From positions 2,891,001-2,955,000 of the forward strand of contig NZ_ATTH01000001.1 of NCBI RefSeq assembly GCF_000419585.1: a DNA stretch of 64,000 bases. Direction: 5' to 3'. The position numbers and the translations under genes were made by a program. Below the pieces are notes generated by a model that did not search any database, had not been told where the DNA came from, and was given only the letters and a program-made list of their open reading frames with translations. Positions 36,418-47,088 of the stretch are shown here, one piece after another. This DNA comes from Salisaeta longa DSM 21114 (GTDB lineage Bacteria > Bacteroidota > Rhodothermia > Rhodothermales > Salinibacteraceae). Within the stretch, counting starts at the first letter, position 1; every line of letters begins with the position of its first letter.

Positions 36418-39400
36418 GTGGGAATTGTGCATCGTAGCAAAACGCATTCATGGTATCGCGTGGGCGGATGGCTGGCCGTCGCGCTGCTTGTAGCAAGCGG
36501 CTGGGCGGTGCTCATCCGCGAGTTGCCGGCGGTGGCGCAGGGGCGCCGGGTCGCGTTGCCGCTCGCGCCCTCCGACACCGACTCTACCGCGCAGGCCCGC
36601 CCCGTGCCCAACGCGGGTGTCGTGCGGGGCCCTTCGGATACGCTCCGCGCCGACACGCTCCAAGCCGACAGCCTGCAAACAGCATCCACGTCGCGCCCGG
36701 ATACCGGGCGGGTGGCCAGCTACGTGGTCCCTTCGCCCTGGCAGCGCCCGTCCCTTTTCCCCTCGGCGCAGCCCTTCACCCAGCCGCACCCTTTGCAGCC
36801 CCAAACGGTGCTCGACTCGGCCGGCGGCTACGTGGTAGACACCTACCCGCGCGACGGCGCCTTTTACGTTCCGGATAGCACGTACCAGGCCATGCGGCTT
36901 CGGGCCGGGGTGCAGGCGAACTGGCAGTCGCTCATTGCCCAGCGCGACCAGAGCCAGCAAGACCGGGCCGGGTTTGGCGTCAATCTCGCCATCCCGGGCG
37001 GCTCGCAAAGCGCCTTTTCCACCATCTTTGGCGCGCCGCAGGTTGACCTGCGCATCAACGGGCAGGCCAACATCAACGCCGGGTTCGACTACCGAAAGAG
37101 CGACCGGCAGGTGGCCATTAGCGGCAATGCCTCGCAGCTCGATCCGCGGTTTAAGCAGGACCTGCGCCTGGGCATCACCGGCACCATCGGCGACAAGCTG
37201 CGCATCAACGTCGACTGGGACACCAACAGTCCGTTCAACTACCAAAACCAGCTCAAGCTCAAGTACACGGGCTACGAAGACGAGATCATCCAGAGTGTAG
37301 AGGCGGGCAACGTGTTCTTGAACACGCCCTCGCAACTCATTCGGGGCGGGCAAAGCCTGTTTGGCCTGAAGGGCCAGTTTCAGTTTGGCGATCTCACGCT
37401 TACCACTGTGGCCACGCAGCAAGAAGGACAGGCGCAGTCGCTCACCATTGAGGGCGGCGCCGAAACGAGCACGTTCAACCTGCGCCCCACCGACTACGAC
37501 GCCAACGCGCACTTTTTGCTGGGGTACTACTTTCGCAATCGGTGGAACGATGCCCACAACAATCCACCCAACGTGACGCTGTTTGACGGCTTTGGCGGGC
37601 TGTTGGAGATTGAGGTGTGGAAGCTGCAGACGCGCCCCGATCCGGATGCCCAAAACGTGCGGCGGGCGGTGGGCATGGTGGATCTGGCCGAGCCCACCGC
37701 GCTCGTCGAGCAGGCCGACCGCTTCACGCAGCCGGTGCTCCCGCGGCCCACTGCCGACCAATACACCGACGCCGAGATCCAGCGCCTGCGCGACGGCGAC
37801 CAAGTGGCCAGCACGTACCTCACCTCGAACCAGATGAACGTCCCGCTCGACGAGCAGAGCTTTCAGGAGGGCGTCTTTCGGAAACTGGAGCGCGGGCGCG
37901 AATACACCGTTGATGAGCGCCTGGGCTACCTGTCGCTCACGCAGAGCCTGCAGCCCAACGAGGCGTTGGCCGTGGCGTACCGCTACACCGTGAACGGACA
38001 AACCGTAACCGTGGGCGACTTTGCGGCCGACCAGGGCGGCACCACCGGCGGACAAGACGCCGACCGGCTCGTCCTCAAGCTGCTGCGCCCTTCCAACCCC
38101 GTGCAGCCCAGCGTGCAGGAAAACCCGGCCGCGTGGCACCTGGCCCTACGCAACATCTACCGCCTCAACGGCCGCCGGTTTACCCCCGACAATTTTCAGC
38201 TCGACATTTCGTACAATCCGCCGGGCAGCGGCAACCGCACCGTTATTCCGGCGGTGGCCGGGCAAACGCCGCTGCTGCGCGTGTTCGGGTTCGACGCGCT
38301 CAACCAAAACAACGGCCCCGAGCCCGACAATCGCTTCGACTTCGTGCCCGGCTTTACCATCGACCCGAGCAACGGGCTGCTCATTTTCCCCGACCTGGAG
38401 CCTTTTGGCGCGCACCTCGCCGATGTGATTGCCTCCAACGGCGGCGACCCCAACGGAGCGGCCGAGCAGTACCTGTTTCGGGACCTCTACCGGCTCAAAA
38501 AAGAGAACGCGCAGCGCCGGCAGGCGCGCGACGTGTACCGCGTCAACGGGGAGTTTCGCGGGGCGACGAAGCAGTTCTACGACCTGAAGGCGTTTGCCGG
38601 CATCGTAGAAGGCTCGGTGGAAGTGACCGCCGGGGGCACGCCGCTGCAAGAGGGCACCGACTACGTGGTGGACTACCAGGGCGGCACGGTAACCATCACC
38701 AATCCGGCGTACTTGCAGGCGGGCCGCGACATCCAGATCGATTACGAGCAGAACTCCTTCACGCAGGTCCAAAAGAAGACCCTCCTCGGGGCGCGCGCGG
38801 AGTACGCCGTCGGCGAGAAGTACGCCCTGGGGGCCACGCTGATGCGCCTCAGCGAAAAGACGCCGGCCGATAAGTTTCGCATCGGCGAGGAGCCCATCAA
38901 GAACACGCTGTGGGGTGTAGACGGCTCAATGGACGTGCAGCCGCGCTGGCTCACGCAGGCGATTGACGCCTTGCCGCTGGTGCAAACAAAAGCCGAAAGC
39001 CGCGTGCAGGTCTCGGGCGAGTTTGCACAGTTCCGCCCCGGTTACACGCGCACCGAGGCGTACGAGCGAACGCAAAACGAATTGCAGGAGGCCGGCGAGC
39101 AGTTTGCCCCGGACGAACGCCGGGGCATCTCCTATATCGACGACTTCGAGGGCTTCGAAAACTCGTTCTCGCTGCGGCAACAGCTCGATGCCTGGACGCT
39201 GAGCGCGCCGCCGGTGTATCCGCAAAATCAGCCTGCCGGCCCGCAGGCCGACTCGCTGGTGTCGAACTGGCGGGCGACGCTGGGCTGGTATCAGCTCAAC
39301 GAAAACTTCCTGGAGACGCTTGAAGGCCAAACCACGCAGCGCGGCCCGGCCGAGGCCACCGAGATCGTCGACGTGCGCGATGTCTTTCCGGATCGGGACG

Positions 39401-42400
39401 TGAGCGGGCAGTCGAACCCGACCATCCGCACGCTCGACCTGTACTTCAATCCGTGGCAGCGTGGGCCGTACAACTTCACCACGGCGCTGGGCGACTTCAT
39501 GCGCCAACCCAGGCGCACCTGGGGCGGCATCACGCGGCGCATCCCGGAAGGCTACACCGACTTTACGCTCCAAAACGTGGAGTTCGTGGAGTTCATCGTG
39601 AAGCCGTATGCCGAAACGCCGAGCGGCAGCCCCACCGATGAGGCGATGCTCTACGTAAACCTCGGGTCGATCTCGGAGGACGTGGTGCCCAACAATCAGC
39701 TCAACGACGAGGATGGGCTCTCGCCCACGTTTAGCGCGGCAAACCTCGATCGGTGGAGCCGCCTGCCGGGCGGGCAGAAGAATACGGCGATCGACGTTAC
39801 CGGCCAGCGCACCGAAGACCTGGGGCTCGACGGGCTGGTGTCGTACAACCCGCCGGCGTACGCCACGCCCGAAAGCGAGCTTCAGAAATACGAGGCGTTT
39901 GTGGCATCGCTCGATCAGGTCAGCCGGGCGGGGCTCTCGGCCGAGGCCCGCACCCGCCTCGACGCCGCGATTGCCCGCGCGCGCCGCGACCCGTCCGGCG
40001 ACGACTATCACTACTTTAGCAACAACGCGTACTTCGCCGATCCATCGTTCTATCCGACCACCCTCTACCCGCAGGGCGCGACCGTGCAAGAGCGCTTCAG
40101 CCGCTACTACGCCGGCAAGGAGCTGAACTCCTTCGTCGCGCAAAACGAGCTGGCACAGGGCGTAAGCGTGGCCCGCGGCAACGTGCGGCGCCCCGACAGC
40201 GAGGACCTCAACTTCAACAGCGGGGTCGATTTTGCCAACGACTACTACGAGTACGCGGTGCCGCTCAGCCGCGCGCGCCTCGATGCCCTGGCCCAACCGC
40301 GCGCGACCGACGACTACGTGGTGGGGAAGGTGGGTGAGGGCTGGTACAAGGTGCGCATCCCCGTCAACAACTTCACGCGTAAGGTGGGCACCATTGATGG
40401 GTTTAGCCGCATCGAGTCGATTCGGCTGTGGACGACCGGCCATGCGGCGCCGACGACGGTTCGGTTTGCGGCGCTGGAGCTGGTGGGCAGCCAATGGCGC
40501 AACTCGGACGCCGTGGCCGCCGAGGAGGCGCGCACGACGCAAGAAGGCGGCGCCGAGCTCAACGTGACGAGCATCAACAACGAGGAAGACCCCGTGTATC
40601 AGCCGCCGCTGGGCGCCATTGTGCCGACCACGCGCACGGCGAGTGGCGGGCAGCAGCGCAGCCGCGAGCAGTCGCTCGTCGTGCGCGTGGAGGACCTGGC
40701 CCCCAACACCCAGCGCGGCGTGTTTAAGACGTACAGCCGCGCCCTCGATCTGCTCAAGTACTCGAACCTGCGAATGTTTGTGCATGCGCACGGCGCAGCG
40801 TCGGGCGCCAACGTGCAGCAGCGCATCCGGCAGAACGCGCGCCTCTTTGTGCGCCTCGGGTCGAGCGAAACCGGCGCCTACTACGAGTACGAGCAGCCGC
40901 TGGTGGTGAGCCCGGTGCCCACCGGAAGCGAAACGCGCAGCCAGCTCTGGCCCGACAGCAACGCTGTAAACATCCGGCTGCGTACGCTCAACCAGCTGAA
41001 GGTGGCGCGCGACCGCAGCGGCTTTCCCATTGACTCGGTGTATGCGAGCACGCAAGCGCCCAGCGTGCGGCTGGGCGATGCTCCATCCGGAACCGTTGTG
41101 TATGTCAAGGGCACGCCCTCGCTGCGCAACATTAACACCGTCGTGATTGGGCTGCGGCATCGCGGGGTCACGAACGCCATCCTCGACGAGATAAACCTGT
41201 GGGCCAACGAGCTGCGCGTGTCGGGCTACGACCAGTCGACCGGGTGGGCGGCGCTGAGCAACATGAACGTGCAAATGGCCGATTTTGGCACGGTGCGCGC
41301 GAGCTTCGAGCAGCGCACCGCCGGTTTCGGATCGCTCTCTAGCACCCTCGCCAACCGGAGCCTCGACGCCCGCCAGAATTGGACGGTGGGCGCCGATGTG
41401 AGCCTAGACAAGCTACTGCCCAAGGCCCACGGGTGGCAGATGCCGGTAACCATGCAGATGCAATCGCAAACGACAACGCCTACGTTCGATCCGGTGCGGG
41501 GCGACGTGCGCGTGGCAGCCCTCGTCGAACGCATCAACGCGTTGCCCGACAGCAGCCTGCAACGGCAGTACGGCGCCAACACGTCGCCCGATGCGCTGCG
41601 CGAGCAACTGCGTGATAGCATTCGCACCGCCGCTCAAAACCGCAGCATACAGCGCTCGCTGACAATCCGCGTGAGCAAGCGCAACTCCGAGTCGCCGTGG
41701 CTGCAGTACACCATGGACGCGATCGGCCTCAGCTTTAGCTACTTCGACCGTGCCGCGCGCTCGCCGCAAAACGCGATCAACGATCAGTGGCAATGGAATG
41801 GGACCTTCGATTATCAGCTCGACTTTGGTGATGCGGCGACCGTAAAACCCTTCTGGTTTTTGGGCGGCGTGCCGGTGCTCGGCGCGCTTGGGAATGTGCA
41901 GTTTAACTACAAGCCCCAATCCGTTAGTTTTCGGGCGAGCGCGAACCGGTCGTTTAGCCAAACCAAGAGCCGGTCCAGCGTAGCCCAGGCCGAGGCAGGC
42001 GTGCTGCCCGACCGGCTCGCCAATCCGCTCCGCGAGAACCAGTCGTTCCAGCACCAGCGCACGTTCGACCTGCAGTACAACCCGTTCACGTTTCTCAACC
42101 TGAACGTGAGCACCACCACGCAGCAAAGCCTCAACGATGTGGGCGCGCGCCGGCGCACGAACCTCATCTTGGTCGATTCGCTCAGCCGCATTCAGAACGT
42201 CTACCCGAATCTCACGCAAGAGGAAGCCCTGGCGCAGGGGATTATCTCGCAGGCGGACATCGACGCGGGCCGCGTGTTTGAAGAAGAGCGCCTCATGGCC
42301 CGGCCCGAGGACGAGGTCTTCCGCGACGTATTCTTTGGCGCCGCAAGCCCGCGCACCAACACCTACGAGCAGCGGCTAAGCGCCACGTTTACGCCCACGT

Positions 42401-44085
42401 TCTTGGAGGGCGAAACGTTCAACTGGATTCGGCTCGATAACATCGCATACAACGCGTCGTTTGACTGGCAGAACGCGTCAGAGGGCAGCGCCACCGGCGC
42501 CACGGTGAAAAACACGGTGGATGTGCAAACCGGCATTACACTGCGGCCGAACAAGGTGTGGGAGCGGTTCGGGTTTTTTGAGCGGTGGAAGGAGGCGCAG
42601 CGCAGCAGCGACGCAGCAGAGGCATCGCCCGCGCCACCGGATACCGCTGCAGCAGACAGCACCGGTTTCCTTGCCGACCTGCCGTGGCCCGATCCGCTGA
42701 AGATAGCCCGTGGGGTGGCGCTCACGTTTATGGATGTGCCCAATCTTTCGTTTACCTACAACGCCTCACGAAGCGCGCGCTCCTCGGGCGTTGGCCGGGT
42801 GCAAGACGACGGCTCCATTGGCGTCGATTACAGCGTGCTCGACGCCCTGCAGGGCCAGGGCCCGTCGCTGGGCTACCGGCTGGGGCTGAATCGGCGCATC
42901 GATCCATCGCAGCGCATCGTGGATTCGCTCCGCCAGACGACGGATGCGTTTCGGAATACCAACCGCTTTGGCGCCACCACCACGCTGACGCCCAGCCGCA
43001 ACGTGCGCGTGACGCTCGACTGGAGCGCGGCCTGGAGCAACGATCGCACCGTGCGGCTGCGGCCGCTTGCGGCGGGTGAGGCGTCGCCCGATGCACCCGT
43101 TTCGAGCGCCGGGCAGCCGTTTGCGCGTATTTCGACGGTGCGTGGGCAACGCGAGACCTCGGTGTGGAGCTTTGGGGCCTCGTATCGCGATGTGTTTGCC
43201 AACCAGCTGCAAACCTTGCGGGCGTCGGCCGCGCGCCCGGCCACCGATACCTTGCAGGCCCGCGCCACGGTGCTTACCAACGCGAGCGCCGCGTCGGCTT
43301 TCCGTAAGGGTTTCGTGAGCGGCGTGGGCACCGTCGGCGACGGATTTCCGCTTCCGCTGCCGGGGTGGCGCATGTCGTACACCGGCCTTTCGCGCTGGCC
43401 GTTCGTGAAGCGCTTCGTGCAGCAGGCCACCATAAGCCACGACTACCGAAGCACCTACACCGCGTCGTACCAATCGAACCCGACGGCCGGCGCCATTGGG
43501 TCCGTAGCCCTCGGGGCCCGCACGTTTCAGTATGTGCGCCCAGGCCAGTCCGTAGAAAGCGCACGACTCATCGAACGGTTCAATCCGCTCATTGGGCTGG
43601 ATCTTACGTGGACGGATGCCCTGCAAACCAGCATCGAGTGGAACACGACCAACGAGGTGGCGCTCAGCACCTCGCGCATGGGCGTGCAGCAGGCCGAGAC
43701 CAGCGAGTTGTCGTTCAGTGCTTCCTTCCGCAAGCGGGGCCTTCAACTTCCGTTCTTCAACCGCATTCAGAACACGCTCGAATTCTCATTAAACGTCCGG
43801 CGCGCGGTCACCGATCGGCGCCGCTACGTGATGCGCACCGCCCTGGCAAATGCCCTCAGCGATCCGTCGTTTACGGCCGAGCAGGCGCTCACGGGCGACA
43901 ACGTGGCCCCGCTTGAGCAGACCACGCGCCTCACCGTTGCGCCCCAAATCTCGTACCGCGTCAGCAATCGCGTGCAGGCGGCATTTCAAATGGAATACGT
44001 GCGGCTGCAAGGCGACAGCAACAATCCGTCGTTCACCGAAATGCGTGGTGGCTTTAACGTGACGGTCAACATCAGCGAAAATTGA
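36418..44085 (+). CDS. sprA: SprA, giant outer-membrane translocon of the type IX secretion system
   Basis: The product has 2555 residues. It starts at GTG 36418 with an N-terminal hydrophobic segment (VGGWLAVALLVASGWAVLI) acting as a signal. SprA family marks include RPTDYDANAHFLLGYYFRN around residues 356-376, KNTLWGVDGSMDVQPRWLT near 830, GISYIDDFEGFENSF near 902 and FVEFIVKPY near 1060. The long C-terminal region alternates aromatic and polar residues as in a beta barrel. In Flavobacterium SprA forms a very large 36-stranded channel that exports T9SS clients. Its partner genes (porK, L, M, N) are not in this window, but the sortase gene porU is. It is somewhat longer than typical homologues. 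The gene stands alone on its strand. Confidence 0.93.
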   Translation: MGIVHRSKTHSWYRVGGWLAVALLVASGWAVLIRELPAVAQGRRVALPLAPSDTDSTAQARPVPNAGVVRGPSDTLRADTLQADSLQTASTSRPDTGRVASYVVPSPWQRPSLFPSAQPFTQPHPLQPQTVLDSAGGYVVDTYPRDGAFYVPDSTYQAMRLRAGVQANWQSLIAQRDQSQQDRAGFGVNLAIPGGSQSAFSTIFGAPQVDLRINGQANINAGFDYRKSDRQVAISGNASQLDPRFKQDLRLGITGTIGDKLRINVDWDTNSPFNYQNQLKLKYTGYEDEIIQSVEAGNVFLNTPSQLIRGGQSLFGLKGQFQFGDLTLTTVATQQEGQAQSLTIEGGAETSTFNLRPTDYDANAHFLLGYYFRNRWNDAHNNPPNVTLFDGFGGLLEIEVWKLQTRPDPDAQNVRRAVGMVDLAEPTALVEQADRFTQPVLPRPTADQYTDAEIQRLRDGDQVASTYLTSNQMNVPLDEQSFQEGVFRKLERGREYTVDERLGYLSLTQSLQPNEALAVAYRYTVNGQTVTVGDFAADQGGTTGGQDADRLVLKLLRPSNPVQPSVQENPAAWHLALRNIYRLNGRRFTPDNFQLDISYNPPGSGNRTVIPAVAGQTPLLRVFGFDALNQNNGPEPDNRFDFVPGFTIDPSNGLLIFPDLEPFGAHLADVIASNGGDPNGAAEQYLFRDLYRLKKENAQRRQARDVYRVNGEFRGATKQFYDLKAFAGIVEGSVEVTAGGTPLQEGTDYVVDYQGGTVTITNPAYLQAGRDIQIDYEQNSFTQVQKKTLLGARAEYAVGEKYALGATLMRLSEKTPADKFRIGEEPIKNTLWGVDGSMDVQPRWLTQAIDALPLVQTKAESRVQVSGEFAQFRPGYTRTEAYERTQNELQEAGEQFAPDERRGISYIDDFEGFENSFSLRQQLDAWTLSAPPVYPQNQPAGPQADSLVSNWRATLGWYQLNENFLETLEGQTTQRGPAEATEIVDVRDVFPDRDVSGQSNPTIRTLDLYFNPWQRGPYNFTTALGDFMRQPRRTWGGITRRIPEGYTDFTLQNVEFVEFIVKPYAETPSGSPTDEAMLYVNLGSISEDVVPNNQLNDEDGLSPTFSAANLDRWSRLPGGQKNTAIDVTGQRTEDLGLDGLVSYNPPAYATPESELQKYEAFVASLDQVSRAGLSAEARTRLDAAIARARRDPSGDDYHYFSNNAYFADPSFYPTTLYPQGATVQERFSRYYAGKELNSFVAQNELAQGVSVARGNVRRPDSEDLNFNSGVDFANDYYEYAVPLSRARLDALAQPRATDDYVVGKVGEGWYKVRIPVNNFTRKVGTIDGFSRIESIRLWTTGHAAPTTVRFAALELVGSQWRNSDAVAAEEARTTQEGGAELNVTSINNEEDPVYQPPLGAIVPTTRTASGGQQRSREQSLVVRVEDLAPNTQRGVFKTYSRALDLLKYSNLRMFVHAHGAASGANVQQRIRQNARLFVRLGSSETGAYYEYEQPLVVSPVPTGSETRSQLWPDSNAVNIRLRTLNQLKVARDRSGFPIDSVYASTQAPSVRLGDAPSGTVVYVKGTPSLRNINTVVIGLRHRGVTNAILDEINLWANELRVSGYDQSTGWAALSNMNVQMADFGTVRASFEQRTAGFGSLSSTLANRSLDARQNWTVGADVSLDKLLPKAHGWQMPVTMQMQSQTTTPTFDPVRGDVRVAALVERINALPDSSLQRQYGANTSPDALREQLRDSIRTAAQNRSIQRSLTIRVSKRNSESPWLQYTMDAIGLSFSYFDRAARSPQNAINDQWQWNGTFDYQLDFGDAATVKPFWFLGGVPVLGALGNVQFNYKPQSVSFRASANRSFSQTKSRSSVAQAEAGVLPDRLANPLRENQSFQHQRTFDLQYNPFTFLNLNVSTTTQQSLNDVGARRRTNLILVDSLSRIQNVYPNLTQEEALAQGIISQADIDAGRVFEEERLMARPEDEVFRDVFFGAASPRTNTYEQRLSATFTPTFLEGETFNWIRLDNIAYNASFDWQNASEGSATGATVKNTVDVQTGITLRPNKVWERFGFFERWKEAQRSSDAAEASPAPPDTAAADSTGFLADLPWPDPLKIARGVALTFMDVPNLSFTYNASRSARSSGVGRVQDDGSIGVDYSVLDALQGQGPSLGYRLGLNRRIDPSQRIVDSLRQTTDAFRNTNRFGATTTLTPSRNVRVTLDWSAAWSNDRTVRLRPLAAGEASPDAPVSSAGQPFARISTVRGQRETSVWSFGASYRDVFANQLQTLRASAARPATDTLQARATVLTNASAASAFRKGFVSGVGTVGDGFPLPLPGWRMSYTGLSRWPFVKRFVQQATISHDYRSTYTASYQSNPTAGAIGSVALGARTFQYVRPGQSVESARLIERFNPLIGLDLTWTDALQTSIEWNTTNEVALSTSRMGVQQAETSELSFSASFRKRGLQLPFFNRIQNTLEFSLNVRRAVTDRRRYVMRTALANALSDPSFTAEQALTGDNVAPLEQTTRLTVAPQISYRVSNRVQAAFQMEYVRLQGDSNNPSFTEMRGGFNVTVNISEN

Positions 44086-44210
44086 TCGCGCACGGTTGAA
44101 CGATGCGCCAGAGGACGTAAGCAGCGACACCGCCCGCCCGCATGAACGTATCGGGCGCTGCGTCATACAGTCTTTGTGCGATGTCTTTTGCCACTTTTCG
44201 ACGACGTCTT

Positions 44211-44837
44211 ATGCAGGCATTATTGGTCGTAGACGTGCAGAACGACTTTTGTCCGGGCGGGGCGCTTGCGGTGCCCAATGGCGATGCCGTGGTGCCGGTC
44301 ATCAACGATCTCGCCGCGGCTTTCGATCATGTGGTGCTGACGCAGGACTGGCATCCGGCGGGGCATCAGTCGTTTGCGTCATCGCACGACGGAAACGAAC
44401 CGTACGACACCATCACGGTCGATTACGGCGAGCAAATCCTGTGGCCCGATCACTGCGTGCAGGGCACCCCGGGGGCCGCGTTCCATCCCGACCTCAACGT
44501 CGATGCAGCCGAGCTCATCATCCGCAAAGGCTTTCGGCCCACCATCGACTCGTACTCGGCGTTTTACGAAAACGACGGCACAACGCCCACCGGCCTGACC
44601 GGCTACCTGCAAACGCGGGGCATCGACACCCTCGTGGTGGTGGGGCTGGCCGCCGATTTCTGCGTTCGGTGGACGGCCGTGGACGGCCGCGACGAGGGCT
44701 TCAGCGTGTCGGTGGTGGAAGAGGCCACACGCGGCATCGACCAGGACGGATCGTTGGATGCGGCGTGGGGCGCAATGAACGACGCCGGCGTGCAGGTCAT
44801 CTCGGCCGATGCAGCCCGGGCCCAAGCGGACGCATAG
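44211..44837 (+). CDS. pncA: Nicotinamidase
   Basis: The product has 208 residues from ATG 44211 (MQALLVVDVQNDFCPGGAL). Catalytic residues are D8 (DVQNDF), K106 (IIRKGF) and C151 (AADFC), and the metal site is DWHPAGHQSF. It converts nicotinamide to nicotinate in NAD salvage and may be pyrazinamidase-like. An in-frame upstream ATG at 44181 would add residues not found in the family. The gene follows sprA by 125 bp on the same strand and precedes a convergent response-regulator gene. Confidence 0.94.
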   Translation: MQALLVVDVQNDFCPGGALAVPNGDAVVPVINDLAAAFDHVVLTQDWHPAGHQSFASSHDGNEPYDTITVDYGEQILWPDHCVQGTPGAAFHPDLNVDAAELIIRKGFRPTIDSYSAFYENDGTTPTGLTGYLQTRGIDTLVVVGLAADFCVRWTAVDGRDEGFSVSVVEEATRGIDQDGSLDAAWGAMNDAGVQVISADAARAQADA

Positions 44838-44882
44838 CGCAGGCGGGCGGGAGAGCCCTGAAGCTGCACGTGGCGGGGCTCC

Positions 44883-45272
44883 TTAGGCGTCAGCTTCCAG
44901 CACGCGTGCAATGGCGCCGGTAAGATCGTCGCGCGTAAACGGCTTGCTGATGTACGCGTCGAAGCCCGCCTCCAAAAAGTGATCGCGGTCGCCGGGCATG
45001 GCGTAGGCGGTTAGGGCAATGGCCGGCACGCTGCGCAGATGATCGCGCTCCCGTAGCAGGGCGAGCAGGTCGGTGCCGGTGCGCTGCTCGCTCAGGTTGA
45101 TGTCGAGGAGCAGCACATGAAACGTGAGCACATCGGCGGCTTCCAGGGCCTCCTCTACGCCATCCACCACCGTAACGTCGAACGACGTTTTGAGCAGGTG
45201 ATGCAGGAGCAACTGCGTTTCAGCGTTGTCTTCTACGGCAAGGACGCGAGGCAGAGTGGCGGGCGCATTCAT
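44883..45272 (-). CDS. Single-domain response regulator (CheY-like)
   Basis: The product has 129 residues from the ATG at 45272, one receiver domain with no output domain. The acidic pair near the N-terminus (VEDN), the phospho-acceptor D57 (LLLDINL), a conserved Thr/Ala (ALTAYA) and the Lys in ISKPF are all present. It probably relays or titrates phosphate. The nearest kinase gene is the histidine kinase at 47247-49616, two genes upstream on the same strand with an exported phosphatase-fold gene between them; pairing is inferred from proximity. Confidence 0.92.
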   Translation of the reverse strand: MNAPATLPRVLAVEDNAETQLLLHHLLKTSFDVTVVDGVEEALEAADVLTFHVLLLDINLSEQRTGTDLLALLRERDHLRSVPAIALTAYAMPGDRDHFLEAGFDAYISKPFTRDDLTGAIARVLEADA

Positions 45273-45480
45273 AAGCAACACGGAAGTCGTGAGAACCGGT
45301 TGTTGAGCAGCTGTTTGGTAGAACGGTTGGCGCTACGCGCCCTTTGCCTTTTGACCTACTTGCTAATCGGCTTTTAAGAGCTATACGTTGCTTGGCGGCC
45401 GTGTATCCGTCGAGCCCACCGATTGGATAAAACGTTATGTTCTAGACCGAGCATGCTGCAGGAGGTGAGCCGTGGAAACG

Positions 45481-47013
45481 CTATGGGGTGTCGCGGAGGC
45501 GGACATCCAAGACGACCGGCAGATGGTCGGACGCGGTGGCGGTATCGGAGGCTTCGAGACCGTGCGCGGATAAAACGGCGGGGGGCATGGCCTGCGTATT
45601 CAGCACAAACGACTGCGTAGCGCGCAGCACGCTGTCGCTGTAGTAGAGGTAGTCGAGCCGCCCCGGCGGATACGAGCTTTCGGGGTCGATCCACGTAAAG
45701 TGCAGCGGGCGGTGCGTTTCGCGGGGCCGCGCATCCACCAGCGGCGTGCGATCCCAGTCGGGCGCCGCGTCGGGGCCGAGGCGTGCGTTGTGGATGATGT
45801 CGCCGGTGCGCAGGGTGTTCGGCTGCTGCGCGTGGCCCACAAAGTTCATGTCGCCGCCCACAAAGATCGGGGCGTTGGCCGGAACCGCGACCGGAGCGGT
45901 GCCCGCGCGCACGTCGCGGATGAACGCCGCCACCCGGTCCACCACCCACTGGCGCATCTCATTGCGCGTGGTGGCGCCGTCGGCAAAGTTGCAGCACGGC
46001 GGATGCATCAGGATAAACAGCGAGGGCACGCCCCACCGCTCGCGGGTGTCGAGCACGAAGGCCGCGCTTTTCCAATCGTCGTAGCCCGGAATGGCGTAGC
46101 TGTCAAGGATCGGATAGCGGCTGACGGCCACCAGGTCGAGCCCGGCCTTGGCCGCGTGCCACGTGGGCCCCGGCAGCAGCTCGGCGACCACCTGCCGCGT
46201 AGCCGATGCGCTGCGCTCATAAATTTCCGAAAAGCCCCACACATCGGGCGCGAGCGCCTTAAAGAGGCGGGTGTACGCGCTGCGGGCCCCGGCATCGAAG
46301 AGGCGGCTGCGCAGCACGTTGTAGGCTACTACGCGCAGCGTGCCTTCGGTACGGTCGAGCGTACGCGGCGCAAGATCTGGAACGGAGACGACGGGCGTTA
46401 CGACGTACGCGATGCTGCCCTGGTCGGGTGCGGCATCGCCCGGTGCGGCAAGCGCCACGCGGAGCGTGTCGGCGGTAAAGAGCGGCGCGTTGGCCACGGG
46501 CGTGGCGCTGCGGTCGAGCGTAAGCTCGAAGCGGTTGGCGCGCACGGTGGGCAACGAGCCAAACCCGATGGCCTCATGCGCAATCGTATGTTGGGTGCCG
46601 TCGGGGCCCACCACGGTGCCCGTGCGCTCGCCAAAGCGCCAGACGAGCTCCGCCCCGTGGGCCGTGACGCCGGTGGAAGCCTCGCCGTCGGTATTCAGGT
46701 AGAGCGCGAGGGCGTTGCCTTCCTGGAGGTTGAGCGGGGCCCCCGTTTCGAAGCGCACGTACAGCCGCTCGGCATCGTGGCTCACCCACACGCGCTCCAG
46801 GTCGATGGATGCGCCGTCGCCTGCAGGATCGGTGTGCTGCAGCGCCCCGGCGGGCCAGTCGGCAAACCGGCCATCGATGAGTACGCGGGCGGCGGTTGCA
46901 GTATCGCTACGCGCCTGCGATGCGGCGGGCGGCGGCGACGCAGTATCCGACTGGCATCCGAGCAGCGCGCCCAGGAGGAGCGCAAGACAGGCGGTAACAC
47001 ACGAGCGAGGCAT
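45481..47013 (-). CDS. Lipoprotein with CBM9-like and endonuclease/exonuclease/phosphatase domains
   Basis: The product has 510 residues from the ATG at 47013, with signal SCVTACLALLLGALL and lipobox LLGC. Residues about 45-200 resemble a CBM9-like beta-sandwich (IDGRFADWPAGALQHTDPAG, then ALALYLNTDGEASTG). Residues about 225-510 form an EEP fold: LRVVAYNVLRSRLFDAG, WGFSEIYE, then FVGGDMNFVGH, RLDYLYYSDS and ASDHLPVVLDVRL, with the catalytic Asp/Asn/His set. It could be a surface nuclease or phosphodiesterase. The pairing of the two domains is notable. The substrate is unknown. Confidence 0.88.
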   Translation of the reverse strand: MPRSCVTACLALLLGALLGCQSDTASPPPAASQARSDTATAARVLIDGRFADWPAGALQHTDPAGDGASIDLERVWVSHDAERLYVRFETGAPLNLQEGNALALYLNTDGEASTGVTAHGAELVWRFGERTGTVVGPDGTQHTIAHEAIGFGSLPTVRANRFELTLDRSATPVANAPLFTADTLRVALAAPGDAAPDQGSIAYVVTPVVSVPDLAPRTLDRTEGTLRVVAYNVLRSRLFDAGARSAYTRLFKALAPDVWGFSEIYERSASATRQVVAELLPGPTWHAAKAGLDLVAVSRYPILDSYAIPGYDDWKSAAFVLDTRERWGVPSLFILMHPPCCNFADGATTRNEMRQWVVDRVAAFIRDVRAGTAPVAVPANAPIFVGGDMNFVGHAQQPNTLRTGDIIHNARLGPDAAPDWDRTPLVDARPRETHRPLHFTWIDPESSYPPGRLDYLYYSDSVLRATQSFVLNTQAMPPAVLSAHGLEASDTATASDHLPVVLDVRLRDTP

Positions 47014-47088
47014 ACAGGCAGGCGGCAGGTTGGTAAGACAGGGACGCCCACAGCATACAAAAGCCGCCGGACGAATGGAAGCGTGCTG

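Noticed and set aside
38926-41274. 782-codon minus-strand frame inside sprA
   Set aside because: It is antisense to a well-supported sprA with a composition typical of shadow frames.
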